DNA from: an uncultured Allobosea sp.
Lineage (GTDB): Bacteria; Pseudomonadota; Alphaproteobacteria; Rhizobiales; Beijerinckiaceae
Assembly (NCBI RefSeq): GCF_945957345.1
Contig: NZ_CAMFKW010000006.1
Location: 62,001-126,000, forward strand
DNA: 64,000 bases
Reading direction: 5' to 3'
Shown here: positions 45,036-55,509 of the stretch, one piece after another
Layout: every line of letters begins with the position of its first letter
How positions within the stretch are numbered: the first letter of the stretch is position 1
Notes under the pieces: model-generated
Seen by the model: only the letters and a program-made list of their open reading frames with translations
Database searches by the model: none
Told to the model about the DNA's origin: nothing
Program-made: the position numbers and the translations under genes

Positions 45036-45650
45036 TCAAGCCGCTTTCGGGATCGTCAGTGCGTCCCAGGCCGCCATCGCACCCTGCGCGATCATCTCCA
45101 GCACCTGCCGGGAGGCGCCGTCGCGCGCCTGGATCGACATGCCCTGCTGGACGGTGACGTAGTAGCTCGCGATCGGGTGGGGATCGAGCGAGGACGGCAA
45201 CTCGCCTTCCGCGATGGCTCGCCGCAGCCGCTCCTCGATCATCGTGACGCTGCCGGCCCGCATCTCGCGCAGGATGCGTGTGGTCTCGTCGCCGACGCCG
45301 ATGGCATTGACCGCCGAGAGCACGACCATGCAGCCGGGAGGGCGGCCGGGCCGGGTGAATGTCTTGGCGCTGGCCATCAGATAGCCCTCGATCGCCGCCC
45401 GCGCCGTCGGAGCATTCTGCAGGGGCGAGAGGATGTCGTCGCTCTCGGTTGCAGCGAAATGGGCGATGGCCTCGCGATAGAGTTCCTCCTTGCTGCCGAA
45501 GGCGGCGTAGAGACTCGGGGAATTGATGCCCATAGCCTCGGTGAGATCGCTCATCGCGGCTGCCTGGTAGCCGCGTTCCCAGAACACGTCCATGGCGCGC
45601 TCCAGCGCAGCCTGCCGGTCGAAACTGCGTGGACGGCCTCGTTCGGCCAT
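45036..45650 (-). CDS. TetR-family transcriptional repressor
   Basis: 204 residues. HTH near residues 27-46 (MSDLTEAMGINSPSLYAAFG) preceded by FDRQAALERAMDVFWERGY. The C-terminal ligand domain (GCMVVLSAVNAIG) is of the TetR_C type found in NemR/AcuR-like repressors of aldehydes and quinones. It is divergent from an SDR gene and likely represses it through the inverted repeat at 45730-45747. Confidence 0.9.
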   Translation of the reverse strand: MAERGRPRSFDRQAALERAMDVFWERGYQAAAMSDLTEAMGINSPSLYAAFGSKEELYREAIAHFAATESDDILSPLQNAPTARAAIEGYLMASAKTFTRPGRPPGCMVVLSAVNAIGVGDETTRILREMRAGSVTMIEERLRRAIAEGELPSSLDPHPIASYYVTVQQGMSIQARDGASRQVLEMIAQGAMAAWDALTIPKAA

Positions 45651-45729
45651 GCGTCCGCCTCCGCGAAAACCATTCTGTGATGGTCGTTATATATTTCCCT
45701 TGACGGCGTCAGGCAAGCGCGGCATCGAT

Positions 45730-45747
45730 TGTGTATCGATCGACACA
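45730..45747. promoter_or_regulatory. Candidate TetR operator in front of the SDR gene
   Basis: TGTGT and ACACA flank the core ATCGATCG, an 18-base near-palindrome 15 bases before the SDR start and in the TetR/SDR divergent gap. Position and symmetry fit autorepression plus control of the SDR gene. Confidence 0.5.
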
Positions 45748-45762
45748 TAAATGGAGTTTGCC

Positions 45763-46503
45763 ATGTCACGCCTTGCCGGAAAGCGCGCTCTCGTCACCGG
45801 CGGCAGCCGCGGAATCGGCGCCGCCATCGCCCGCAGGCTCGCTGCCGAGGGTGCCGATGTCGCGCTCACCTATGAACGCTCCGCCGACAAGGCAGGTGCG
45901 GTCGTCAAGGACATCGAGGCGCTCGGCCGCAAGGGCTTCGCTTTCGCTGCCGACAGCGCCGATCCCGCGGCGGTGACGCATGCCGTCGACGATGCCGCCA
46001 AGGCGCTCGGCGGGCTCGACATCCTCGTCAACAATGCCGGGATCTATCGTGGCGGCCCGGTCGCCGACTGGAGCCTCGCCGATATCGACGCGACGCTTTC
46101 GGTGAATGTCCGGGCGGTGGTGCTGGCCTCGCAGGCCGCGGCGGCGCATCTGGGCGAGGGCGGGCGGATCATCTCCACCGGCTCCTGCCTTGCCGATCGT
46201 GTCGTCGAGCCCGGCGTCACGCTCTATGCGATGAGCAAGGCGGCGCTGATCGGCTTCACCAAGGGGCTGGCGCGCGATCTCGGCCCGCGCGGCATCACCG
46301 TCAACATCGTTCATCCCGGCTCGACCGATACGGACATGAATCCGGCCGATGGCGAGCGGGCGGATGCACAGCGGGCGCGCATGGCTATCCCGCGCTATGG
46401 CCAGCCGGAGGACATCGCCGGGCTCGTCGCCTATCTCGCCAGCGAGGAGGCGCGTTTCATCACCGGTGCCGGTTTCGCTATCGATGGCGGCGTGAATACC
46501 TGA
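45763..46503 (+). CDS. Short-chain dehydrogenase/reductase
   Basis: 246 residues. Rossmann motif GGSRGIGAAIARRL, NNAGIYRGG, catalytic Ser in IISTGSCLAD and YxxxK in TLYAMSKAALIG. It reduces or oxidises a carbonyl/alcohol with NAD(P). The ATG at 45763 has TGGAG six bases upstream; an ATG at 45751 precedes that site. Its TetR neighbour suggests induction by a carbonyl compound. Confidence 0.9.
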   Translation: MSRLAGKRALVTGGSRGIGAAIARRLAAEGADVALTYERSADKAGAVVKDIEALGRKGFAFAADSADPAAVTHAVDDAAKALGGLDILVNNAGIYRGGPVADWSLADIDATLSVNVRAVVLASQAAAAHLGEGGRIISTGSCLADRVVEPGVTLYAMSKAALIGFTKGLARDLGPRGITVNIVHPGSTDTDMNPADGERADAQRARMAIPRYGQPEDIAGLVAYLASEEARFITGAGFAIDGGVNT

Positions 46504-46513
46504 CGTCGCCGGT

Positions 46514-47332
46514 CTAGTGCCCGGGCAGGACGATCATGGTGGGCTTGGCGGGCAGCGTCGCCTTGCTCAGCGTGATCGTCGGCTGCTCGCGGCGTTCGAC
46601 CGGCCACAGGTCCTGCGTGCGGGCGAGGAAGCGGGAGAGCGTGCCGCCGCCGAAGAAATGCATGGGGATCATCACCCGCGCCTGGATCGATTTCAGGACA
46701 TCCAGCATGCCGGACTGGTCGAGCGTATAGCTGCCATCGACCGGGAAGAGCACGATATCGACTCGGCCGAGCGCGCGCAGATGGCCAGGCTCCAGCGGAT
46801 GATGCAGATGGCCGAGATGGGCGATGCAGAGCTCGCCGATCTCGAAGACGAAGATCGAGTTGCCGTCATAGTCGGTGCCGCCGTCATAGGTGCGGATGTT
46901 CGTCGGCACGTTGCGGACGCGGACATCGCCGAGCGTGAGGTCATGATGGGCTGCGCCCTTGCCCTCCGGGTCCCAGCCGCGCAGCACCTGTTTGATCGCG
47001 GTATCGGGATGGTTGGAATAATGCGTTGAATGCGCCTTGTTCATCGTGACGATGTCGGGCGTCAAAGGCGGGCGGACATAGTCGTTGTAGTCGGTCGCGA
47101 TCTTCACGCCGCCCGGCGTCTCGATCAGGAAGGTGGCGTGGCCGACGAAGGTCAGGCGGACCTCGTCCTTGGCGAGCTGCACCCGATGGATCGGCAGGTC
47201 CAGGCTCGCCATCTCCGGCCGGCAGCCGGGCTCGTTCGACTGGGCGCGGGCGGGCAGGGCGAACGTGAACAGCAGTGCCGGGAAAGCCAGGAGATGCAGG
47301 GCGATCGCAAACAGGCCGATGGGCTTACGCAT
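46514..47332 (-). CDS. Exported metallo-beta-lactamase-fold hydrolase, UlaG-like, with altered metal motif
   Basis: 272 residues with a signal peptide (about 1-30, ending ALPARA). Fold signatures: LTFVGHATFLIETPGGVKI, LCIAHLGHLHHPL and VMIPMHFFGGG. The usual THxHxDH metal loop is replaced by AHSTHYSNHPD (His101, His104, His108), so one His and the Asp are not in their normal places. It may bind one metal or use other ligands. Divergent from an exported serine hydrolase. Confidence 0.8.
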   Translation of the reverse strand: MRKPIGLFAIALHLLAFPALLFTFALPARAQSNEPGCRPEMASLDLPIHRVQLAKDEVRLTFVGHATFLIETPGGVKIATDYNDYVRPPLTPDIVTMNKAHSTHYSNHPDTAIKQVLRGWDPEGKGAAHHDLTLGDVRVRNVPTNIRTYDGGTDYDGNSIFVFEIGELCIAHLGHLHHPLEPGHLRALGRVDIVLFPVDGSYTLDQSGMLDVLKSIQARVMIPMHFFGGGTLSRFLARTQDLWPVERREQPTITLSKATLPAKPTMIVLPGH

Positions 47333-47510
47333 GGCGCTCTCCGGCTTGATTTTCAACTCACCGAGCTTCAGGCAAAAGCCGGGCCGGGAAAAGCGCCGAT
47401 GCCACTGTTGGCGATTTCGTGAGCGGCGGCGCTGCGCCTTCGTTCCCTTCCTCGAAAAGCCACAGAGCGTGGCCAGCTTGCCGTTTCCTTTCCATCCCGC
47501 CGGCTGCGCC

Positions 47511-48491
47511 ATGACCTTCTCGACCTTCTCCCGTCGCGGCGTTCTGGCCCTGGGACCGTCGCTCGCGATCGGGAGGGCCGGCCACGCCGTTGCGCAAGCG
47601 GCGGATGGGTCCTTGCCGCTGCCGGCCTATATCGAGGCCGTCCGGCCGGTCGCGCTCCTGGCCTTGCGCGAGGGGCGGGCGATCGCCGGTCATGGCGACC
47701 CGGCGCGAAAGGTCCCCGTCGCTTCCGTCCGCAAGAGCCTGCTGGGAGCGCTCTACGGCAGCGCGGTCGGGGAAGGGCAGATCAGGCTCGATGCGACCTT
47801 GGCCGAGCTCGGCATCGACGATCTTCCGCCCGTTCTCTCGGTCGAGGAAAAGCGGGCCACGGTCGCCGATCTGCTGAAGGCCCGCTCGGGCGTCTACCAT
47901 GTCGCCGGCTACGAGACTGCCGAGCAGCGCCGGACGCGGCCGGCGCGCGGCAGCCATCCGCCCGGCAGCTTCTGGTTCTACAACAACTGGGATTTCAACG
48001 CGCTCGGCACGATCTACCGGCAACGGACCGGCGAGGACATCTTCGAGAGCTTCGCCCGCCGCATCGCGCAACCGATCGGCATGCAGGACTTCACTGTGCG
48101 CGACGGCCATTACGTCGAGGACGGTCACTCGCGCCATGCCGCCTATGTCTTCAGCCTGACGACGAGGGACATGCTGCGCTTCGGCGAAATGGTTCTGGCC
48201 GGCGGCGCATGGCAGGGGCAGCGGATCGTTCCCGAGCGGTGGCTCGCGGATTCGCTTTCCGCCCATTCGCAGACATCGCGGGGCGATCTCGGCTACGGCT
48301 ATCTCTGGTGGGTGCTCGATCCCGCGACATTCGGGCCAGGCGCCGGATTCGCCTCAGGCTATGGCGGGCAATTCATCGCCGTCGTGCCGCGGCACAAGCT
48401 CGTCCTGGCGCAGACGACGGCGCGGCGACCGGAAGGCGGCGGCGCAACGCGACGCATGGTTCAGTTGCTGAAGGGGCTGATTGCGGCCTGA
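47511..48491 (+). CDS. Exported serine hydrolase of the beta-lactamase (class C-like) family
   Basis: 326 residues with a twin-arginine-type signal (FSRRGVLALGPSLAIG). Catalytic Ser72-Val-Arg-Lys75 (SxxK) and Tyr157-Asn-Asn (YxN) are present. Such proteins act as D-aminopeptidases, esterases or penicillin-binding-type hydrolases rather than true resistance enzymes; no KTG triad is obvious, but a GYGGQF segment lies near the usual place. The frame is open upstream without homology, so the ATG at 47511 is the start. Confidence 0.87.
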   Translation: MTFSTFSRRGVLALGPSLAIGRAGHAVAQAADGSLPLPAYIEAVRPVALLALREGRAIAGHGDPARKVPVASVRKSLLGALYGSAVGEGQIRLDATLAELGIDDLPPVLSVEEKRATVADLLKARSGVYHVAGYETAEQRRTRPARGSHPPGSFWFYNNWDFNALGTIYRQRTGEDIFESFARRIAQPIGMQDFTVRDGHYVEDGHSRHAAYVFSLTTRDMLRFGEMVLAGGAWQGQRIVPERWLADSLSAHSQTSRGDLGYGYLWWVLDPATFGPGAGFASGYGGQFIAVVPRHKLVLAQTTARRPEGGGATRRMVQLLKGLIAA

Positions 48492-48594
48492 CTGCACAGC
48501 GGCAAGGTTGCGGGCTCTGGCCGGGCTCGCTACATAGCGGCCAGATTTCCCGACATCCGTCGCCAAGCGTTCTAAAGCGGAGCCCGCTCGCCCC

Positions 48595-50247
<1,653 letters not shown>

Positions 50248-50266
50248 GTGCTTGATATCTGACTCG

Positions 50267-50305
50267 AAAAGCCCCGCGGTACCGCAAGGTCCGCGGGGCT
50301 TTTTT
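50267..50305 (+). terminator. Rho-independent terminator after ettA
   Basis: AAAAGCCCCGCGG and CCGCGGGGCTTTTTT form a 9-base GC stem, with adjoining A and T tracts, around an 11-base loop, 19 bases after the ettA stop. Confidence 0.9.
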
Positions 50306-50415
50306 AATGCAATACTTTAGGAAGGATGCCGGTGCTGCTGTGCCCGACTTGCGGGCGTAGAAGGGGCGACCTAAGGCTTCCGGTCTCCGCCGCGTCACAA
50401 AGACCGCCCGAACCC

Positions 50416-51330
50416 ATGAGTCAGCCGGCCTCGCTCCCCCGCCCTGATCCGTCGCTCGGGAGCTATGCGACGATGCTGCTCCTCGCCTTGCTCTGGGGCG
50501 TATCGATCCCGATCACCAAGCTCGGCCTCATCACGCTGCCGCCGCTGACGCTGACGGCGTTGCGCTTCATCATCGCCGTGCCCCTGATGTTTATTCTCGT
50601 CGTCGGCAAGCAGCGCCTGCCCCGGCGGGAGCTGCCGCGGCTGGCGGCGCTGGGCATTCTCGGTATCGGCATCGGGCAGGTCGCGCAGACCTTCGGCGTC
50701 GCCGGCACCTCGGCCTCGGTCGGCACGATCATTTCCGCGACGATCCCGATCTTCGTCGTGATCTTCGCGGCCTTGCGGCTCAGGCAATCCGTGTCGCGGC
50801 TTCAGGCGCTCGGGCTCGTCGCCGCCTTCGCAGGTATCGCGGTCGTGGCATCCGGGCGGGGCGATGCGGCTTCCGCGGTGACGCAGACCACGCTCGCCGG
50901 CGCGATGCTGGTGCTGCTCTCGGCCGTGACCATCGCGTTCTACTATGTCTGGAGCGTCGAACTGTCCGAGCGCTGGGGCACCGCCACTGTCGCGGCCTGG
51001 AGCACGCTGTTCGGCTTCATCGCGCTGCTGCCCTGGGCGGCTTGGGAGATGTCGCATGTGCCGTTCGCGGTGACGGCGACGGGGCTGGGCGCCGCGATCT
51101 ATCTCGGCGTTGTCGTGACCGTGGCGGGGCTGTTCATGTGGCTTGCCATCCTGCGCACGGTCCCGGCCCGGATCGCGGCTGCCATCCAGTATCTCCAGCC
51201 GGTCGTCGGCGTTGCGGCCGCGGCTGTGATGTTCGGCGACGATCTCGGATTGATGTTCGTGACCGGGGTCGGCCTCGTGCTCGGTGGGCTTGCGCTCACC
51301 GTGGCGAACCGGCGTGGCGAGAGCGCCTGA
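50416..51330 (+). CDS. DMT-superfamily (EamA) transporter
   Basis: 304 residues with ten hydrophobic segments and two EamA repeats. Start motif TMLLLALLWGVSIPITKLGL and the second-half IQYLQPVVGVAAAAVMFGDD are typical. Members export amino acids or metabolites; the substrate is unknown. The ATG at 50416 (MSQPASLPRP) begins just before the first membrane segment; the frame opens earlier at 50326 inside the ettA trailer. Confidence 0.88.
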   Translation: MSQPASLPRPDPSLGSYATMLLLALLWGVSIPITKLGLITLPPLTLTALRFIIAVPLMFILVVGKQRLPRRELPRLAALGILGIGIGQVAQTFGVAGTSASVGTIISATIPIFVVIFAALRLRQSVSRLQALGLVAAFAGIAVVASGRGDAASAVTQTTLAGAMLVLLSAVTIAFYYVWSVELSERWGTATVAAWSTLFGFIALLPWAAWEMSHVPFAVTATGLGAAIYLGVVVTVAGLFMWLAILRTVPARIAAAIQYLQPVVGVAAAAVMFGDDLGLMFVTGVGLVLGGLALTVANRRGESA

Positions 51331-51374
51331 CGCCAGCGGTGGACAGCCGCGCCGCCGCGGCTTCAACTGGCGGC

Positions 51375-52013
51375 ATGCTGACGCTTGACCATCTCACCGT
51401 GATCGCCCCGACGCTTGCGGAAGGCGTCGCGCATGTCCGCGACTGCCTCGACCTCGACGTGCCCTTCGGCCAGCGGCACGGCTATATGGGGACCCATAAT
51501 CACCTGCTGCAACTTGGCGACGCGGTCTATCTGGAGATCATCGCGCTTGATCCTGCCGGGGCGCATCCCAGCCGGGCGCGCTGGTTCGGTCTCGACGATC
51601 GGAAGCAGGTCCGAAGGGATTGGGATGCCGGCCGTCGTTTGCGCGGCTGGGTTGCTCGCACCGACTGCATCGATGCAGTCCTCAATGGCAGGGAGGCGAT
51701 CTTCGGGCGGAAGGTCGCGCTGCCGACGGGTACACCCGCCTTCGATTTTGCCATCCCCGACGACGGTTCGCTGCCTTGGGGAGGGGCAGCTCCCTCGATC
51801 ATCGACCGGCGCGGCAAGGCGCGTTCGATGGCGGCGATCGCCGATCTCGGCGCCCGCTTGCGTGGGTTTTCGCTGGAGCATCCGGAGGGCGAGGCGATCT
51901 CCGCGCTTTTGCAAACGTTGGGCGCAGAGCGAGCACCTCTCGTCACCCAGGGGTCCGAGTTGCGCTATCGCGCGCAGATCGACACGCCAGAGGGCCTCAA
52001 AGAGCTTTTCTGA
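51375..52013 (+). CDS. VOC-superfamily glyoxalase-like protein
   Basis: 212 residues with the glyoxalase-like pattern MLTLDHLTVIAPTLAEGVAH, GTHNHLLQLGDAVYLEIIAL. His residues and Glu near 6, 43 and 56 could form a metal site. Function within this broad family (lyase, dioxygenase or binding protein) is not decided by sequence. It is 44 bases after the exporter gene, probably in the same transcript. Confidence 0.78.
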   Translation: MLTLDHLTVIAPTLAEGVAHVRDCLDLDVPFGQRHGYMGTHNHLLQLGDAVYLEIIALDPAGAHPSRARWFGLDDRKQVRRDWDAGRRLRGWVARTDCIDAVLNGREAIFGRKVALPTGTPAFDFAIPDDGSLPWGGAAPSIIDRRGKARSMAAIADLGARLRGFSLEHPEGEAISALLQTLGAERAPLVTQGSELRYRAQIDTPEGLKELF

Positions 52014-52334
52014 GGTGAGAGCGGTACCATGGTAGGCGGCCATCGCGGCGTTTCGATATCGGCGCGCGGGGGCTGCGACGCTGTGACATGCCCCGCGCTT
52101 CAGCGGGCCATCAGCGTTTTTCCCTGCGGAATCAGCGTAATTTAGTCGGAGCTACGAGTGGCAAGCGGGGCCGCCATGCGGTTCTCGCCTGACGACTTAA
52201 GTTATGATTAAGGCAGCGGCTCCTAGGAGCAGAGTCGCATCCAAAGCAATTCTACGCCTTGGACCTGATAAATCCGATCTGGAACTGGTCAAGTTATTGA
52301 TCGTGTTCTTGCTACCATGACGTGAAGGTTGATT
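52014..52334. other. 320-base intergenic region with two palindromes upstream of an orphan binding protein
   Basis: No gene is visible. CTTAA-GTTATGA-TTAAG lies at 52196-52212 and a perfect 12-base palindrome GCTCCTAGGAGC at 52219-52230. The 120 bases before the binding-protein start are much richer in A and T than the genes around them, so this is probably its promoter and control region. No rho-independent terminator for the VOC gene is evident. Confidence 0.45.
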
Positions 52335-54122
52335 ATGACTAGCCAGTATATCCAGGGTATGGTGCAGGACGTGAAGAAGGGCGGCCTGTCGCGGCGCTCC
52401 TTCATCCAGAAGATGGCGGCGCTGGGGATCACCGCGCCGATCGCGACCCAGATCCTCTCCTGGAACGATGTCGCGATGGCCAATGCCACGCTCGAATACA
52501 AGCCGACCAAGGCCGGCGGCGGTGGCCCGCTGAAGATGCTGCTCTGGCAGGCTCCGACGCTGCTCAACCCGCATTTCGCCTCGGGCACCAAGGACCAGAT
52601 CGCCTCGCGCGTGTTCTACGAGCCGCTCGCCGGCTGGGACAAGGAGGGCAACCTGATCCCGCAGCTCGCGGCCGAAGTCCCCAGCAAGGCCAATGGCGGC
52701 CTGTCCGAGGACGGCACGACCGTTACCTGGAAGCTGAAGAAGGACGTGAAGTGGCATGACGGCAAGCCCTTCACGGCCGACGACGTCGTCTTCACCTGGG
52801 AATATGCCGCCGATCCGGCGACCGCCGCCTACACCACCGGCGCCTACAAGGACATCAAGGTCGAGAAGGTCGACGACCTCACCGTCAAGGTGATCTTTGC
52901 CAAGCCGACGCCGTTCTGGGCGGATCCCTTCGTCGGCGTCGCCGGCATGATCATCCCGAAGCACCATTTCGGTGACTACAAGGGCGCGAAGTCGCGCGAA
53001 GCCCCGGCCAACCTGAAGCCCGTCGGCACCGGTCCCTACAAGTTCGCCGATTTCAAGCCGGGCGACATCCTGCAGGGCACCCGCAACGAGGCCTACCACG
53101 TCGCCAACCGTCCGCATTTCGACACGTTCGAGATCAAGGGTGGCGGTGACGCGGTCTCGGCGGCGCGCGCCGTTCTCCAGACCGGCGAATATGACTATGC
53201 CTGGGATACGCTGGTCGAGGACGAAGTCCTCAAGCGCATGGAGATCGGCGGCCGCGGCAAGATCAGTGCCGCGCCGGCAGGCGATATCGAGTTCATCACC
53301 CTGAACACGACCGATCCGTGGACCGAGGTCGATGGCGAGCGTTCCAACGCCAAGACCAAGCACCCGACGCTCAGCGATCCGGCGGTGCGCCAGGCGATCA
53401 ACCTGCTGATCGACCGCGACTCGATCCAGAAGTTCATCTATGGCCGCGCCGGTGCCGCCACGGCGAGCTTCGTCAACGAGCCCAAGCAGTTCAAGTCGGA
53501 GAAGCTCAAGTACGAGTTCAGCATCGAGAAGGCGAACAAGATCCTCGACGATGCCGGCTGGAAGAAGGGTTCCGACGGCATCCGCGAGAAGGATGGCAAG
53601 AAGCTCAAATACGTCTTCCAGACCTCGATCAACGCACCGCGCCAGAAGGTGCAGGCCATCATCAAGCAGGCCTGCCAGCGTGCCGGTATCGATATCGAGT
53701 TGAAGTCGGTGACGGCTTCGGTGTTCTTCTCGTCGGACGTCGCGAACCCCGACACCTACACCAAGCTCTATACCGACATCGAGATGTACACGACGACGCA
53801 GCCGCAGCCCGATCCGGAGCGGTTCCTCAACCAGTTCACCTCCTGGGAAGTCGCCAGCAAGGAGAACAAGTGGCTGGGCCGCAACGTCTCGCGCTACACG
53901 GACCCGGCTGCCGATGAGGCCTACAAGGCCGCCCAGAAGGAGCTCGACCCGGCGAAGCGCGCCGCGCTGCTGATCAAGGTCAACGAGATCTTCTGCGAGG
54001 CCAACGTCATCCTGCCGATCCTGTCGCGCAAGAAGGTGGTCGCCGTGGCGAACAGCCTCTCGCATGACCATTCGGGCTGGGACGTCGACACCTGGAACCT
54101 CGCTTCCTGGTATCGCGCCTGA
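52335..54122 (+). CDS. Tat-exported family-5 peptide-binding protein (orphan)
   Basis: 595 residues. The N-terminus holds a near-perfect Tat motif (LSRRSFIQKMAALGI) at about 19-33. The mature protein is SBP_bac_5: WKLKKDVKWHDGKPFTADDV, PVGTGPYKFADF, RQAINLLIDRDSIQKFIYG. No permease or ATPase gene adjoins it: upstream is a long gap, downstream a terminator. It must feed a transporter encoded elsewhere. Export in folded form is uncommon for this family. GAAGG six bases before the ATG at 52335 sets the start. Confidence 0.92.
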   Translation: MTSQYIQGMVQDVKKGGLSRRSFIQKMAALGITAPIATQILSWNDVAMANATLEYKPTKAGGGGPLKMLLWQAPTLLNPHFASGTKDQIASRVFYEPLAGWDKEGNLIPQLAAEVPSKANGGLSEDGTTVTWKLKKDVKWHDGKPFTADDVVFTWEYAADPATAAYTTGAYKDIKVEKVDDLTVKVIFAKPTPFWADPFVGVAGMIIPKHHFGDYKGAKSREAPANLKPVGTGPYKFADFKPGDILQGTRNEAYHVANRPHFDTFEIKGGGDAVSAARAVLQTGEYDYAWDTLVEDEVLKRMEIGGRGKISAAPAGDIEFITLNTTDPWTEVDGERSNAKTKHPTLSDPAVRQAINLLIDRDSIQKFIYGRAGAATASFVNEPKQFKSEKLKYEFSIEKANKILDDAGWKKGSDGIREKDGKKLKYVFQTSINAPRQKVQAIIKQACQRAGIDIELKSVTASVFFSSDVANPDTYTKLYTDIEMYTTTQPQPDPERFLNQFTSWEVASKENKWLGRNVSRYTDPAADEAYKAAQKELDPAKRAALLIKVNEIFCEANVILPILSRKKVVAVANSLSHDHSGWDVDTWNLASWYRA

Positions 54123-54175
54123 TCTGGAAATCAGTCCCCTGCGGAGAGACATCTGCGTAGGGGGCGCCCAATAAG

Positions 54176-54209
54176 AAAGGCCCGGCGGACGTGCTCCGCC
54201 GGGCCTTTT
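54176..54209. terminator. Bidirectional rho-independent terminator
   Basis: AAAGGCCCGGCGGA and TCCGCCGGGCCTTTT form a 14-base stem around five bases, with an A run on one side and a T run on the other. It sits between the converging binding-protein and lldD genes and can stop both. Confidence 0.9.
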
Positions 54210-54243
54210 CTATGGTCGTCGGCTGTCGGGCCGAGAAGCCGTG

Positions 54244-55413
54244 TCAGCTCGCCAGCCGCTTCATCGCGCCGGCACGGCCGCCGACGAGGATGCGCTCGTC
54301 GACTTGCATAATGTCGCGCAGGCCGCAGAGCGCCATGGTGGTGTCGAGCTCCTTGCGGATGATGTCGAGCGCGGCGGTGACGCCCTGCTCGCCCATGGCG
54401 CCGAGCCCGTAGAGGAAGGCGCGGCCGATAAAGGTGCCCTTGGCGCCGAGCGCGACCGCTTTCAGCACATCCTGGCCCGAGCGGATGCCGCCGTCGAACA
54501 GCACCTCGATGCGGTTGCCGACCTGCTCGACGATGCCGGGCAGGGCCTCGATCGAGGAGAGGGCCCCGTCAAGCTGGCGGCCGCCATGGTTCGAGACGAT
54601 CAGCGCGTCGGCGCCGCTCTTGGCCGCCATCTCGGCGTCCTCGGGGTCGAGGATGCCTTTCAGGATCAACTTGCCGCCCCATTGCTCCTTGATCCACTGC
54701 ACGTCGTCCCAGTTGAGCTGCGGGTCGAACTGGCTGGCGGTCCAGGAGGAGAGCGAGGACATGTCGGCGACGCCGGTGACATGGCCGACGATGTTGCCGA
54801 ACTGCCGGCGCGGCGTGTCCAGCATTTTCAGGCACCAGCGCGGCTTGAAGGCGAGGTTGATCAGGTTGGCGATGGTTGGCTTCGGCGGGGCGGAGAGGCC
54901 GTTGCGGATGTCCTTGTGGCGCTGGCCGAGGACCTGCAGGTCGAGCGTCAGCACCAGGGCCGAGCAGCCGGCGGCCTTGGCCCGCTGGATCAGGCGGGAG
55001 ATGAAGTCGCGATCCTTCATCACATAGAGCTGGAACCAGAAGGGTGCGCTGGTGTGGTTCGCGACATCCTCGATCGAGCAGATGCTCATGGTCGAGAGGG
55101 TGAAGGGCACGCCGGCCTTGGCGGCAGCCTTGGCGGCGAGGATCTCGCCATCGGCGTGCTGCATCCCGGTCATGCCGGTGGGCGCGATCGCGACGGGCAT
55201 CGCGACCGGCTGGCCGATCATCTCCGAGGCGAGCGAGCGGTTGGTCATGTCGACCGCGACGCGCTGGCGCAGCTTCACCTTGGCGAAGTCGGTCTCGTTG
55301 GCGCGGTAGGTGCCCTCGGTCCAGGCGCCGGAATCGGCATAGTCGTAGAACATGCGCGGCACCCGGCGCTTGGCCATGAGGCGCAGGTCTTCGATGGTCA
55401 GGGGCTGGGCCAT
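54244..55413 (-). CDS. lldD: FMN-dependent L-lactate dehydrogenase / alpha-hydroxy-acid oxidase
   Basis: 389 residues. Family pieces: FYDYADSGAWTEGTYRANE, PVAIAPTGMTGMQHADGE, FWFQLYVMKDRD, LTLDLQVLGQRHKD, the catalytic His in VSNHGGRQLDG and FDGGIRSGQDVLKA. It oxidises L-lactate to pyruvate at the membrane face. Standing alone without lldP or lldR, so it may act on another 2-hydroxy acid. Confidence 0.92.
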   Translation of the reverse strand: MAQPLTIEDLRLMAKRRVPRMFYDYADSGAWTEGTYRANETDFAKVKLRQRVAVDMTNRSLASEMIGQPVAMPVAIAPTGMTGMQHADGEILAAKAAAKAGVPFTLSTMSICSIEDVANHTSAPFWFQLYVMKDRDFISRLIQRAKAAGCSALVLTLDLQVLGQRHKDIRNGLSAPPKPTIANLINLAFKPRWCLKMLDTPRRQFGNIVGHVTGVADMSSLSSWTASQFDPQLNWDDVQWIKEQWGGKLILKGILDPEDAEMAAKSGADALIVSNHGGRQLDGALSSIEALPGIVEQVGNRIEVLFDGGIRSGQDVLKAVALGAKGTFIGRAFLYGLGAMGEQGVTAALDIIRKELDTTMALCGLRDIMQVDERILVGGRAGAMKRLAS

Positions 55414-55509
55414 GTGTCGTCTCGCCGTTGGCGTCCCGTCTTGTCCTTCCGGCTGACTCGCATGGATGGCGGGCCGCGCGCAACCATCCTACCGCACGGA
55501 AGGCCTGCG

